64,000 bases of DNA, from positions 3,840,590 to 3,904,589 of the forward strand of contig JAQFVV010012509.1 of NCBI GenBank assembly GCA_028023455.1, read 5' to 3'. The position numbers and the translations under genes were made by a program. This document shows, piece after piece, positions 37,669 to 50,854 of the stretch (positions are counted from its first letter, which is position 1; each line of letters starts with the position of its first letter). The DNA comes from Epiperipatus broadwayi. Taxonomy: Eukaryota > Onychophora > Udeonychophora > Euonychophora > Peripatidae. The notes beneath the pieces are model-generated. The model saw only the letters and a program-made list of their open reading frames with translations. It was not told the origin of the DNA and did no database searches.

Positions 37669-38483
37669 TAAACGGGCGGAATAGTAAAGGAAATAAACAA
37701 AAAGGACCGGAAATGGACAATGAGCAGGAATATGATTATTCTAATGTCGATAATTTAAGAAGTTTAAATCTGAAACTTCTATTTAAAACTAAAATAATAA
37801 AATTAAAAATAACTGAATAATAAATTAAATGTTTGAAAGCAATAATAATAATGGAGGCTTCACAAAATAAAAGATTTTTTTTTTCTCCACGCACATATTA
37901 ATTAAGGAAATGTTCGTAAATAAACAGTTCAAATAAATAAAAATCAATAAAATCAAGTTAAATAAATGGGTCAAATTAAAAATTTAGAAATAATATTTGT
38001 AGAATTAAATAAATGAATAAAATAACGGAAATACATAAAATAAAAACAAGTTAAATAAATAAGTATAATATATCTGTAGAAAATAAATCAAATATTCATA
38101 ATAAAGCAAAATAGTTTTTTGTTCTGAGTACACGCACGTTAATATATCAGTTAAAGTAATGGGTTAAAAGTAATATCGTAATATAAATAAATATGTTAAA
38201 GTAATGTTCATGTGTATTTAAAATAATATTGTAGGATTAGTGATAAATAATATAAGGTCAATCTAAGTTATATTAGGAGTGTATAAGGGTTTGAATCTAA
38301 TGGGAATGAGGGTAGTATAGAAGTGTTTTAGTTAAGGTTAAGTTTAAAGCTCTCGACTGGATAAATTCTAGTACCCGCAACGGATTGGCCGGGATCATTC
38401 CTCTTTAAAAAAAATGCACTGGCAACAACCAGAGTAAGTCATGAGTCACTTTTTGGGGGAGAATCCCCATATCTTGTACCTCG

Positions 38484-38670
38484 TTTTCCAAAGCATAAGT
38501 CGGAAATGGACAGTTGAAAATTCCTGCCATTGTAGCTGCTTAGTCAAAGTCCAATCAAGAGAATCGGAAATCATTTTCCAGGGCGTAAGTCGAAAATCGA
38601 CAGTTGAAATTCCTGCCAATTGCAGCCATCTTTTCTTAGTCAAAGTCCGATCAAGAGAATCGGCAGTCGA
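38484..38670 (+). repeat. Two tandem units of about 90 bp in the LTR element
   Basis: TTTTCCAAAGCATAAGTCG and TTTTCCAGGGCGTAAGTCG begin the units at 38484 and 38574; both continue with ACAGTTGAAA, TTCCTGCCA, TTAGTCAAAGTCC and ATCAAGAGAATCGG. They lie in the pol-less 3' half. The ORF over them (38441-38746) encodes the repeat and has no known motif. Confidence 0.8.
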
Positions 38671-38901
38671 AGCTTCATTTACAAAAGATCCCTGTGCCAC
38701 AAATATAGTTTGTCCTCGTGGTCATTATCCAGGACGAACATTGTAAGCAATGTTACCAGCATAAAAAGAAGAAAAGCATAATTGAAGATTGCCCTTAGTA
38801 TGGAAAGGAAAAGATACCAAAAAGCAAACTTAGAAAGAATAATAAATTAAGATTTAATGTTGTCAGAGATAAAATGGTCAAAAATGACGCATTTTACTCT
38901 C

Positions 38902-38915
38902 AAAAGGAAGGGCGG
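38902..38915 (+). promoter_or_regulatory. Polypurine tract
   Basis: AAAAGGAAGGGCGG directly before TGTAATGTACC at the 3' LTR start. Purine-rich apart from one C, in the expected position for plus-strand priming. Confidence 0.7.
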
Positions 38916-38920
38916 TGTAA

Positions 38921-40592
38921 TGTACCTATATTGATATAGGCACATATAATTTTTATCTAAAATTATTATTAAAGTAATCTTTCATAAAAGAAAAATATAA
39001 AATTAAATGTTGAAGAATTTATTGCAGCTTGTTTTAGAAAAGATAAGAATTAAATAGTTTTTTTTTTAGTATTCGTAAAAATATAAATTAAAAAGTTAAA
39101 ACATGCAAATCTCTTTTCATTCAAGTTTAATTAAAGAAAAATAATGTTAAAACTAAATAGTAAATTGTATTAAAAATATATGTGCGTACGATTTGTAAAT
39201 AAATAAAATGTGTGTGAAAGTTAAAAAAGATTATCATTAAAAAACACGGCAATGGCTATTAGATATTAATTAATATAAAACAATACGTTTTTGCATGGCT
39301 ATTACTAATTAAGTAATCTTTCAAAACACGTTTATCAAATGATTATCAATTCGACAACAGATCTTTGCCAGAGATATCAGAAAGACAACAAGGCGCAGGT
39401 ATAAATAGACTTTTTTTTATCGGATAGTAAATCAGTTCCACAAATTAGTTAAGACAATCAGTTCCACAAATTAATTGAGTGAGATCAGTTCACAAAGTTA
39501 TTGAGAGAGTGCAGTTCAGAAATTGATTGAGTCAGTTAAGAAACAAAATGCGGTGCTGAGAATATTTTGGAACACACATTTGTCTCCAGCCCAGATGTCC
39601 GAGAAAACAGCAGATCTGCCCATGAAATAATGTCAGCTTAACATCTTAGAAAATCTCCGTCAGTATCTAATTGTCTCCAATAGTAATAATCATGAAAATC
39701 AGGAAACTCAGCAAGAAAACATCCCAGCCGGCTGGAACCATTCATACTGGAACCATTCATACTGGAAGAAAACAAAGTGTTAAATCTACGTTCAAAATCC
39801 TAGGTAAAACATTTGCTTATTTTCGTTTATACTGTAATAGCCATTGCATTTCATTAATTCGTGTGAATCCTCCAAGAGTCTAATTATATGAACTCAATAT
39901 CATACATAAATGAACTATTGGTATGTGTGTGATTAAATTTCAAATGCTATGTAGTCCTTTATTATCATTATTATGTATGTGCATTAGTTAATATGTGCGT
40001 GATCATTCTACCAATATTTATTAATGAAATTAGAGAGTTCTGTTATTGAATCTATAGAAATATTTAGACTATTTAGAAATGTTAATTTAAAATATGCGTG
40101 TGTTTTATTAGAATTATAAAATGTTTAAATTTAGTAAATAAATGTTAGTTAATAAATTATCTTTAAAATTAAACTTTATTTGTCGGTCAATTCTTTTTAA
40201 CAATTCCTTTTTATCAATTCTTTTACAATTCTTTTTATAAATTCTTTTTAACAAATTCTTTATCAAGTCTTTTAACCACTAATTAAGTATAATCTATTAG
40301 TGATTACAAACAACTGAGCTAGTCATGGATTTAGGCGTTGGGTTAGTTGCCACTATTCAAAGTGTGTTGTCTATTCTTTTAGAATAAACAGCTGGTGCCC
40401 GTGTTTATACACAAACAAAAAAAGTGCTTTGAACTTGGTGTTGAACTCAACAGTAGAGAAGAAGTTATGTCCTGGAAATGTAACGTTAGTTATATACTTT
40501 ATAGCTATCGTTTGGGCATACATACTCTCCGAGTATGTTCTTCTCTGCCTAAGAGGCCGGTGATTCGAATACACATATTCGAATTTGGCTCA
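38921..40592 (+). repeat. 3' LTR, with preserved empty site for the foldback
   Basis: Uninterrupted 1,672-bp copy of the 5' LTR with the TATA box at 39400. It may start at 38916 if TGTAA belongs to it. The site around 40288 reads AAGTATAATCTATTAG with no insert, so the foldback entered only the 5' LTR and after the LTR element had integrated. Confidence 0.9.
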
Positions 40593-43500
40593 ATATAAAT
40601 ATATATATATATTGTGCCCTTTTGTATGGGTCTCCATAAATTATTGTATCAATTTATTTAAAAAATTTTAAATTTAAGATATATTTAGCTATATGATGTT
40701 AATTTTGTTTATAACAATCTTTTAAAAAGTGTAATTAAAGTAATCTATGAATATTTGATATGTAAAAATTGTGCTGATGTTTGAGAGAGACGTTTCAATA
40801 GGGATGATAATGGTATATGGTTGGGAAAACTGGCCATAAGCAATACTGCATTAATAAATTTAATAAATAACTGTTTAAAGTTAAAGTTTTTAAAAGACAA
40901 GTTAAAATTAAATGCATATATTTATTGTTGATAAAGATTAATATTTAATAAATGAATATAAATATTTTAATTATTAGTAATACATGATAGAAGATTAATA
41001 TTTGATTTTAATAATATCGAATTATTATTTTAAAAATTGTTATAAGATATTATTTATTTTAAAAAATATTTATTTTTAAAAAATGAATTGTTAGTTTATT
41101 TTTAGATTATTACAAGCGTTTGTAGCTCTGTTGTAAAATAGATGTTAGTTAGACACATACACACACGCTTGGGAGTTTTTTTTAGTAAAGTTGCAAAGCT
41201 GTTTTAAAAATTCTGTTATAAAATTTATAGATATTATATTGGCTATCATGAGATAAAAGTACAAAATAATTAATGTGAAATATTAAATCTGATTTTTAAA
41301 ATACTGCTTTAAAACATAACGAATAAAAATAGACTTAATTTGTTTATAAAAATAATCTTATAAAAGTTAAAAGTGAAATTAAGTAAGAAAGTATATTTTT
41401 AAAAAATGTTTAATGGATTTAAATAAACAATAAAGATTGATTTAAGAATTTAATAATGTGATAAATAATAAATATTAAATACGTTATTATTTATTTTTAA
41501 TTCTGTATTGTTGGTAGAATATGTAAATAAGCTAGCAATTTGATTGTTTAATTCACCAATCAAGTGGGGAGTTTCTTCCGGTATAAAACCAAGGTTCAAT
41601 TGTTCGGAGGGGGATAGTGATTGACATTCTTAAAGTAAAGGGTGCTATTAGAAATAGCTAAGTAATTATAGACGCTCTCAAAATCATTTAAAATTATAAG
41701 AGAGTAGTTTTTTAAAAATAATTTATAAAAGTTTACCGACAAATATGCAGTGTTAATTTTAATTATAATTTCCTATCGTCTCGATCGAAGCTCAATTTAC
41801 TATCAAATAGTCATGGAAACATCGTATAAGGATAAAATGTATTGGAGACTTTATATTAAAAATTTAACAAACGCTGGATTGACTAGGAGAGTTATTAGAT
41901 GCATAACAGTAATACGTTGGACCTTGTATAAATTTAAAAGCTGATCATAGTTAATTTGTATAAAACAGATATTTAAAAGAATGAGAAATACTTCTTTATG
42001 AAGAAAGTATCTGTAAAGCATAAATTTAAGTATACATATCTTGATAAAGATATGATAATTAACAGTAATTATATAAATACTTGCCTTGTTAAGTCTTTAT
42101 GTTTTAAAAGACTAAATTCTGACAGTTTTAAAAGGCAAATAAATTGGAAATTTAATGGGTAAAGAAATACCTATATAAAAAAATTATTATATTATTAAAG
42201 TCTGAACGCTGGTCGTATAGAAGACTCTAAAAGTAATCTTACCTAAATATCTGTTAAGGAATGCGCAAATCAAATATACATGGATATCCAAATCAATTAA
42301 AATAAGTAAATAAGAACTTTGTAAACTATAGACTAATTCTAAAAAATAATAACTTTTAAATAATAATATTTTTTTCCTTAAAAAGAAATGACTCCGGATT
42401 CCATAAACTACTTTAATTATTATTTTATTTTATGGTGGAACTAACTTTGACTCTTATTTTTATTTTTTAAAAAAGAACGTTTTCATTTTTTTTTTATATA
42501 AAAACTTTTTTAAAAAACACGTGATGTACCGGAAAAGGAAGTAATGTTTAGTGAAAATTTGTGCCTAGGAAAAAGAACAATTATAGCTGGAAGAAGACAC
42601 CGTTGGATTTTATGTAATATGTTTTATTTATTAACTAACATAAATATTTAATTATTTATTGATTTATTAAAGATAGGAAAGGTACATTTACATTTTTTTT
42701 CTGTTAAAAGCTAAATATTAATATAACATTTTATTGCATAAAGTTTATTTTATAATTATACAACACGTAATATTTTAAAGAATAATTGTTGAGTGTAAAT
42801 GTGAAATTATTTTTGAAACTGTTATCCTGGAGGACATCATGTGACGGACTGTACATTGAAGTATCATTTATGGTAAAAATTATGTAATAATAATAATTTG
42901 ATGTATTTGCTATGTTTTCTTTAGATCAACCAAATGTTATATGATTATTGAATGAATGTATTAATGTTTAAATAATATACACGCATAAGATTAATAATAG
43001 CAGTTTTATTTTAATATGCATATTTTAAATTGATGATGTAAATTTAGTACAACATAATATGAGAACCTAGAAATAATTATATGATTCTTTCGTGAATAAA
43101 TTTTAATGTTTTTGTTACAATATTAGGAATTAGATTTATTATTAGTGTAAGTTATTTATTTTTTTCTTTTCAAGTTAGTAAGAAGTAAATAAAATCTATA
43201 TTTTATTTTTATTTTTATTAGATAAGTAAGTTAATTTTATGTAGAAATTTATATTTTGATTGAAGGCTTAACATATATAGATGATGAGGTATATGAGATT
43301 TTGGATAAATATTATTTTTTTTTTTTAAATTGGTCATCTATTTATCTGAAGTTAAATAAGGTTAAAATGACTTTTGTAGATAGAAGTTTTAGGAAGGAAT
43401 AAGAATAACAAGTAAAGAAGAGTAATAGTTTAAACATAAAAAGAATCATAGAATTTTATTTAATATAATACTTTATAAAAATTTGAAATTGTTGAATAAT

Positions 43501-44934
43501 TTTAAATATTATTTTAAAAGAACATATACGTATTGCATATTTTGATAAGACATGTGGTATGACATTACATCGGAAGGACATAAATAATTATAATCAATAA
43601 TTGTTATTATATTACAAAGCTATATCAGTTTATACATTAATTGATCTTTGAGTAATATTAATAGTAAATGTAATACATACTAGTACATTATAATCTAAAT
43701 AGCACTTCAGTGAAGTAGCATTTTAATTATTAAAGTCTGTTTATTTACATATATGCTACATGAATGATATTTCACATAAACCTTTTCTTATATTAATTGA
43801 TAACAAATGATGTTTGTTAAAATTAAAGTCATAAACTTAATTGAATGTTATTGATAGAACATTTCAGAAATGTGTAAATTATCTATCTATGATTCTGGAA
43901 ATAGTAACAGTGTAAAAATTTTGTATTATTTTTTTTTTCTTATTTTGTTTTATTTTCTTTAGTTCCATTTGTAAATGTAAATAGTGTAAATAAGTTATAT
44001 GTTAAAGTTGATGTAAATAAATTTGTTAAGTTGTTTTTTTAAAAAGTGTGTCGAATTCATTATTTTACACCACAGCATTTGACAACAGATAATTTGAATG
44101 TACATAATATTTGCACAATATGAATTTATTATTTTATTATTTGAAAAAGAAACACAATATTTTCTTAATATAATTTATAGAAATTGATTGACATTAACAT
44201 ATAATATTACAATGGTCACAAAGTAATTATAATGCACAATATAAGTGTATAATATTCTTTATTGCCACAGATTATTAAATATAAGACTTTGGTATATTTT
44301 AAAATTAAGATACTATATGGAAATGAAAGACATGTATATGATTTACTTATTTTCTTAATGATTAATAGTACAATAAAATAGATAAGATTAAGCTATACAC
44401 TAAAGATTATTATTGTTAGTTATTGTTATTAGAATAAGTTAAGTGTATTTAGGTTTGATATTAAATCCCTTATCATTCCTATCTACATGAATTATTATTA
44501 CTTTAAGATAATTAGAAAAACCTGAGATCGTTTAATTATATTTCCTTAACAAAAGATTGAGATTTATTTATCTATTATTATTAAAGATAGTTCATTTATA
44601 AAAGTCATAAGAGTGCTGTAGAGTTAGTAATGAGATAATTAGAAGTAATAGTATTCTTATGCCATTGAGACAGTGTCTTGGAAAGACATTGACTCAATGT
44701 AAATTCAATTACCAATTGTAACTTCACTTCACAGTCTCATGATTTTAATTAAATACTTATTTAATTAGTACATTATATTGAACTATATTAATCTAATAAG
44801 TTATAATATTATAAAAATATATTAAAGATAATTGTACATATTTTAGCTGAGCATAATGATTTAATTGAGCTAGTCTTATTTTAAATTATATCATATATCG
44901 AGAAGTGAGGGTACAATATATATATATATATATT
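40593..44934. other. AT-rich noncoding DNA
   Basis: No supported gene. A TATA-like GGTATAAAACC at about 41580 in a locally GC-richer patch could be a promoter or an old LTR, but no paired repeat is in the window. Ends in an (AT)n run at about 44916-44932. Confidence 0.5.
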
Positions 44935-45140
44935 GCCACACACAGCAAGCTAGAGTAATCAATGGATGCCAGAAGGCTTGTGTATAAAATCCCCATCTGG
45001 GCCTACTCATCCAGTTTTCCCAGACTAGTTTCTGGCTTATGGCCTTTGTCAGTGAAAAGCCTTAAATCTGAGAGCACTGCATCTAGATCTTAGGATCTTA
45101 TGCAACCCTTCAGCAACCACCTTTTATCTCCATTTAACTA
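44935..45140 (+). mobile_element. Snapback retroposon, single arm
   Basis: Aligns with the left arm of 47087-47913: GAGTAATCAATGGATGCCAG, TTCTGGCTTATGG, GCACTGCATCTAGATCTTAG, CACCTTTTATCTCCATTTAA. The partner arm is missing. It begins at an (AT)n repeat. Confidence 0.75.
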
Positions 45141-45267
45141 CCAAACAATGTAACACTTCTTATATAAAATTGTGTAAATGCTTTGCATTTAGTTAGATCT
45201 AAAGTAAAATAATTTTTAAATTAGGAAATAATATCTGTTATGAGTCAACATAAAATAGCCATGTCTA

Positions 45268-45385
45268 TGCGGTTTAATGCAGTGGTAGATTCTGGAGTTT
45301 AAACTCCATAAATAGCTCTCAGTTCTGTCAATGTTTGAACTTCTTATGTACTTCTGAATAATAAAGCCATTCGACTGCTTTTACG
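45268..45385 (+). mobile_element. tRNA-derived SINE, family P, copy 2
   Basis: Head GCGGTTTAATGCAGTGGTAGA resembles a tRNA D-arm/box A; the tail AATAAAGCCATTCGACTGCT is shared in pattern with ATAAAACCGTTAGATTGCT of the 46501 copy. Box B is decayed. Confidence 0.55.
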
Positions 45386-46500
45386 GTTCAGTAGGAATCT
45401 AGCTAGTAATTTTATTGATCCAAAAGTGATGAATCGCATCATTACTATTTGTTCATCTATCCAAACATACATTTATCTATAATCAATATTCGTCAGTGAC
45501 CATTTACTATAGAACAAAGATCTGTTCAATATTTCTTACACTTCCTCACACACATATATAGCAAGAATAAGTATGCTATGATATTTTACAACTACTTTCG
45601 TTTACTCGCCTAAACTCTTTTAGACTTTAGTGGGGTTAAATTTAAACTTGATGGCTTTTAAACTAATGACTTACAAGTTAAATGAAATCGCAGACATTAA
45701 AAAATTAGTATTAATAAGATTATTGTTGGGTATTTTACAAAGCGAATTTTTTTTTCACTAATAAAAGGAGGGGGGTGATTTAATGAGTCATGCTATTTTT
45801 AAATTATGGGAGTATAAATAAGATGAAAAAATTGTGCACTTTGCCAGAAGGAGCAGCAGCAACATGAACGTAAGTAAAATACTACTTGAAAATTAATATA
45901 AAGAATGCATATGCATTAATAATGATTAATAATCTATCATAATAAAAATTAATAGGTTTATGTTTCTGTAAAAAAAAATAGTGTAGGATATCTGGGCAAA
46001 ACATACAAAGCACTAGAATTATTTCTAGTAAATTGACTTTCTTTACAATGGTGTTCTCATCAATTCTCTATCATGATCGGCTATCATTGCATTATTACTA
46101 ATCTGATTTAGCTTAAAAATATTATAATCGGCATGCTAGTTTAATCCTGTGCAAAGGTACAATGCATCACAATCACTACTGGTAAACTAAGATTCTATGC
46201 AGTGGTATACTTGTCAATTCCTTTTTACGATTGGATGTGCTTGCATTACTTACTAATCTCATTTAGATTACAACTGTTATAAGCATTATTTACTAATTTC
46301 ATTTAGATTAAAACTGTTATAATCTGTATTCTAATGTAATCTTTTGTATTCACATAGCAAATACGCATTAACAGATCAATTTCATGAAAATCTTATTTTC
46401 TTATTATAAAAAAATAGAAGACTCTTACCATACCCACTTGCCTTTCTCTTTTGATTTAATTTTATTAAAGATAGGAATCTAAGGTTATTAGATTTTGCAT

Positions 46501-46615
46501 GCGTGGTTTAGTATGGTGGTAGAGTGTCATATCCTTGTGTTATAACGCCCTTGGATCGATTCTAATGCTTCCGACACTCGTTTTTGAGTCATAAAACCGT
46601 TAGATTGCTTTTTTA
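46501..46615 (+). mobile_element. tRNA-derived SINE, family P, copy 3
   Basis: Box A-like TTAGTATGGTGG (46508-46519) and box B GGATCGATTCT (46553-46563) at tRNA spacing; followed by GACACTCGTTTTTGAGTC and the shared ATAAAACCGTTAGATTGCT tail. Best preserved of the three family P copies. Confidence 0.65.
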
Positions 46616-46797
46616 TTTTTAGCTAGTATTGTATCTATAATTAAAAAAGATGTATATGTAAAAGTAAATGATAACATTTATCCATCTTATGTTAATTAAT
46701 AAATATATCATGTGTATGTAATATCTAAATGGATATATAACTGTAAATATTTGCCGCAAAAAAGTTTTTCCATATTATGTTTACAATATAGTGTAAA

Positions 46798-46940
46798 TAC
46801 TAACCTGTTTGCTGTGATATTACTAACAATTAGTGCACATACTAACCTGTTTGCTGTGATATTACTAACATTTGTTTATTGTGATATTACAAACAGTTGG
46901 TGCACATACTAACCTGTTTGCTGTGATATTACTAACAGTT
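46798..46940. repeat. Minisatellite-like tandem repeat
   Basis: CATACTAACCTGTTTGCTGTGATATTACTAACA-type units recur three times, with a partial unit (TTTATTGTGATATTACAAAC) between them. The ORF at 46712-46912 merely reads the repeat. Confidence 0.8.
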
Positions 46941-47086
46941 GAATGCATTTTAAATATTTAACTGAACATTAAACTTTTCTAAAGACATCCAACACACATA
47001 TTAGATGAAGGAAATAGTTTAATATAAAAATACAGCTAGAACACCATCATCACAAATCTTCAGAAAAACACTATATCTATATAGTT

Positions 47087-47913
47087 GATAAACAGAGCAA
47101 AACTCTCCATACAGTATTGCCACCTGTGCTAAACAGAGTAATCAATGGATGCCAGAAGGCTTGTGCATAAAATCCCTATCTAATGCCTACTCATCCAATA
47201 TCCCCAGACTAGTTTCTGGCTTGTGGTCTTCGTCAATGAGGAGCTTTGGATCTGAGAGCACTGCATCTAGATCTTAGGATCTAATGCAACCCTCTAGCAA
47301 CCACCTTTTATCTCCATTTAACTACAAAACTATGAGAATGAAATTGAAAACACAAAAAATATTTTCAATCTAAGCTCAATAGCTTATATAGTCATATGAG
47401 TCTGAACTCAGTTCAGCACCCATACATTTTGGTGTCTTTGGCTCTTTTACAACCATAGCCACCACTATCCTGCCTATAGGATAGTGGTGGCTATGGTTGT
47501 AAAAGAGCCAAAGACACCAAAATGTATGGGTGCTGAACTGAGTTCAGACCCATATGACTATATAAGCTATTGAGCTTAGATTGAAAATATTTTTTGTGTT
47601 TTCAATTTCATTCTCATAGTTTTGTAGTTAAATGGAGATAAAAGGTGGTTGCTAGAGGGTTGCATTAGATCCTAAGATCTAGATGCAGTGCTCTCAGATC
47701 CAAAGCTCCTCATTGACTAAGGCCACAAGCCAGAAACTAGTCTGGGGATATTGGATGAGTAGGCATTAGATAGGGATTTTATGCACAAGCCTTCTGGCAT
47801 CCATTGATTACTCTGTTTAGCACAGGTGGCAATACTGTATGGAGAGTTTTGCTCTGTTTATCAACAATTAATGTGCTAGTATAGGAAATGTGATCATGTG
47901 ATGCTTAATGGTT
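47087..47913 (+). mobile_element. 827-bp snapback retroposon with 13-bp target duplication
   Basis: Flanked exactly by TATCTATATAGTT (47074-47086 and 47914-47926). Nearly all of it (47087 to about 47862) is a single hairpin with arms of about 387 bp and a loop of only about 6 nt at 47471-47477; few mismatches. A 50-bp 3' tail (to 47913) lies outside the hairpin and is the part shared with the truncated copy at 28640. No ORF. I infer reverse transcription of a self-priming or hairpin RNA followed by LINE-driven insertion. Related copies: 1308-1690 and 44935-45140. Confidence 0.88.
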
Positions 47914-47926
47914 TATCTATATAGTT

Positions 47927-50135
47927 ATTGCTATTATATATTTTATTTTATACTATATTGGGTAATATAATTCTTTTATATATTATCCATCTATCTTAGA
48001 AAAGGTTGTTATTGTTATTGAAATGAATTATTATTTATTTTTTTAGATTCGGGTAGTAAGTATATTTTTTTGCTTCTTTTTTTCATTATTGGTTTCGTCC
48101 AATGCGTCAATGTCCAGATCAAAAATACGAGAGCCTACGCGAAGTACAAAGATAGTTTCAATTACGAAACTTTTACATTTAATATGTATATAATATTTTA
48201 ATTATTTATTTAGTGTATATTTTTTAATAGCTAACTATTAATACACATTATAAAAAAATCTAGAGAGATTCCAATCAGGAATAAATTCCCCATGTTTCAA
48301 TTTAAGAACTTCAATATTTGATGGTCATTAATTGCATAGTTCATGGTTTAGATTGCCCTCTTGTAAAAGTAGTAATAAGTAGTGAAATCTATAGCTCAAG
48401 GTCTTAGATTGCAGATCACATTTGGCGTTGGGTGTTCTAAAAACCTTTGATCAACAAATCATTTGGTTATATTTTTATAATTTGTTTTTAAGTTCAACAT
48501 ATGTCAGAAACTACTATTGAAACTGGAATTGCATCTTTAAAGTCCAAATCTAGATCGCTTTACTATTTGTCTTTGAAAAAGAAATATGCTCCTCATTAAA
48601 GTGCTTAAACCAATAATACATTTATTTGTATGTTAAATTCAGTTCCTGAAAGGTGATCAGATTAACTAGGCAAAAGAATACTATGACTAAGTGATAACTA
48701 TTGATCATCATCTGATGAGAATTTGCTTTTGCCTATGGTTAAAATTATTTTTTTTATTATATTTTCAATTCAACTTATTAATTTATAAAAGTGTATAATT
48801 ACAAATTATTTAAGGAGTAAAATGATCAAATAGCTTATCTCTAACAGATCACATGACATTTGAGCATCGGAAGTGACAGAATCAACTTGTGAACTGTGAT
48901 ATCTCTAGCTCTCAACTTCAGCACTTTACTACAGAACTAAACCATGTAGTGCAATTACTGAGTAAAGACTACTTTCAGGGATAAAACTTTCTTCACTTAT
49001 CATAATCAAGTAGGCCCAAGTTGATGTTCTGAAACTTAAATGCTAAATCACTCATCTATACATATGCCAATAATTCTTAGAATTCAAGATTTCCAGCATA
49101 TCTGCCTTAGAATGAAAAAAAAAGATTTATTTCTCATACTTTTCATAAAAAATTCAGAAGCACTGAAGAGATATTTATTATTACAGAAAAATATATTGTT
49201 CTTTTTTTGCACTTGGATCGCACTATAAGTCATCAACTTCTGGTATAGTAATTATTTTTTGTGACTTTTGGTTGTTGTTGCTATTAACCAAAATTATATT
49301 TACACCAAAATCAATTCATCATATACGTATTCTGTTTTTTTACAGTTTTATGCACTATAAAACCTATTTATAGTAATAACATATAAAATGCTATACATTT
49401 AACACACACTGAAGACAGATTGTGCTATTATTTGGAAGCTCTGAATTTTTGTATTATTTATGTGTGTGTTTGCTGTTTCTGGGATGTTTGGTTTTTATTT
49501 TAATTGTGCTGCTTTGATCAAAGAGTGACTTTGATTCACACCTTGTTATGTTTGCAGCCATGAGTTTTTGAACTTAAATTTAATGACCTGGCATGAAGAA
49601 CAATGAAAATCACTATTAGGCACCTAACTTTAGGCCATTTTTTTTTTTTTGCAATAGTTTCATAATTTTTACTAGTAAAAAAGAAATATTACAATGCAAA
49701 AGACTATAGGATGTTCAGTTAAAAGAGATAAAATCCTCTTCTAAACTACAAAATAGATTAACTTAGACAAAAATACTGGAGACCCTTTAAATTGCTGAGA
49801 AGTACATGAAGAAATCTTTCTATATTAAAAATCAATATCACATCACTAATTTGAGAAACATTGTAATATTCCTTAATGAAGGGACATTTTTGAGAAACCT
49901 TGTGATATAGAAACTACTATATAAACTGCTATGTTTTTCACCTGATTTCAAGTCTAGATTGTATAAATCTTTAGGTCGTAATAGGATGTGTTTTTTTATT
50001 TTGAATATAATGAAAAGCTCTCATCTTTGAAAATGCATTAAAGGTTATATTTAAAGTTTTCAAAATAGTATCTATATACAACTTTTAATTTATAATTCAA
50101 TTATATTTTTAACTTTTCTTATGTAATTGTTATTC
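47927..50135. other. AT-rich noncoding DNA
   Basis: No supported gene. The ORF 49040-49228 lacks any motif. GGCAAAAG and CTTTTGCC form a small inverted pair around 48670-48735. Confidence 0.5.
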
Positions 50136-50854
50136 AGATTAAATGCATGGGAATGCGAACTAAGAAAAGCTTAAACTGGAATTCTTATATGAAGGGAGAA
50201 ATAAGAACAACATAAACAAAAAAAATCGTATTTCCCTCTCTCTAAAATGTGAATCATGTCAACCTACTGATTCACATATCCTTTTCATATTCTTAATATC
50301 ATTCCATTCACATACACACACCCCACTTTGCTGCTACATTGCTATTGAAGCAATGGATCTGAAGTACGATCCATGCTTCACAGCCTTCTATAAACTTAGT
50401 TAGTATTGTAGGACTGAATTAAGTTTATAGTCCAATATCAGCAGGGTTTTGCATTAAAGCTAAAATTAATTATGTTTATTAAATTTGTATTTGCATTTAA
50501 ATATTTTGTTTTAAATAATTTCCATTCTAAGATTAGATTTCTGTTAATAAAAATTACTTGTAAAACTTATTAGTCAAACATATATATGAGTTAATGCAAA
50601 ATTCTGCTGAAATAAAATGCTTATTTTATTAAAAGAAATAATATATTTTTCTTTTTAAAATCTTGTTAAAATATGGCGTATGATTTTTATTTTGAGATAA
50701 GCCCGCCAACATTTTCTAAAAGAATGTATGTTTGTAATTAGTTAGCCCATTCAAGGCAAATTAAAGATGGCCTTCTCTTCTTTTTTAATTAATAAAAATT
50801 CAAACTTTAAAAAAACAAATTTAGAATAAAAAAGTAAAAGTTATTTTTAGAAAA

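Larger units (their letters stand above)
30705..40592 (+). mobile_element. LTR retrotransposon, gag-only, with foldback insertion
   Basis: Two LTRs of 1.66 and 1.67 kb (30705-36729 after removing the foldback insert, and 38921-40592) differ at few positions. The order is 5' LTR, 2-nt gap, tRNA-Lys-like primer-binding site, internal 2.19 kb, purine tract, 3' LTR. The internal region has one gag-like ORF and no protease, RT, RNase H or integrase, so it needs proteins from a relative. Gypsy-like affiliation is inferred from the layout only. A 4-bp ATAT duplication is suggested but lies in an AT array. Predicted unoccupied size is about 5.5 kb. Confidence 0.88.
45386..47073. other. AT-rich noncoding DNA
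   Basis: Contains a SINE and a small tandem repeat, listed separately. No host coding signal seen. Confidence 0.5.

Noticed and set aside
41560-41640. TATA-like GGTATAAAACC in a GC-richer patch
   Set aside because: Looked for a matching LTR or exon nearby; none found, so left unannotated.
40613-44076. Possible 3.5-kb LTR from TGTGCCC to TTTACACCACA
   Set aside because: TG/CA ends exist but flanks do not match as a duplication and there is no PBS or second copy.
44637-44720. GAGACAGTGTCTTGG / GACATTGACTCAATG as a structured RNA
   Set aside because: Only a few base pairs and no second copy in the window.
46798-46940. CRISPR-like spaced repeats
   Set aside because: Imperfect minisatellite with direct adjacency, in a eukaryotic context; no spacers of regular length.
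48650-48740. CTGATGAG at about 48712 as a hammerhead
   Set aside because: No GAAA box or stem II follows at the right distance.
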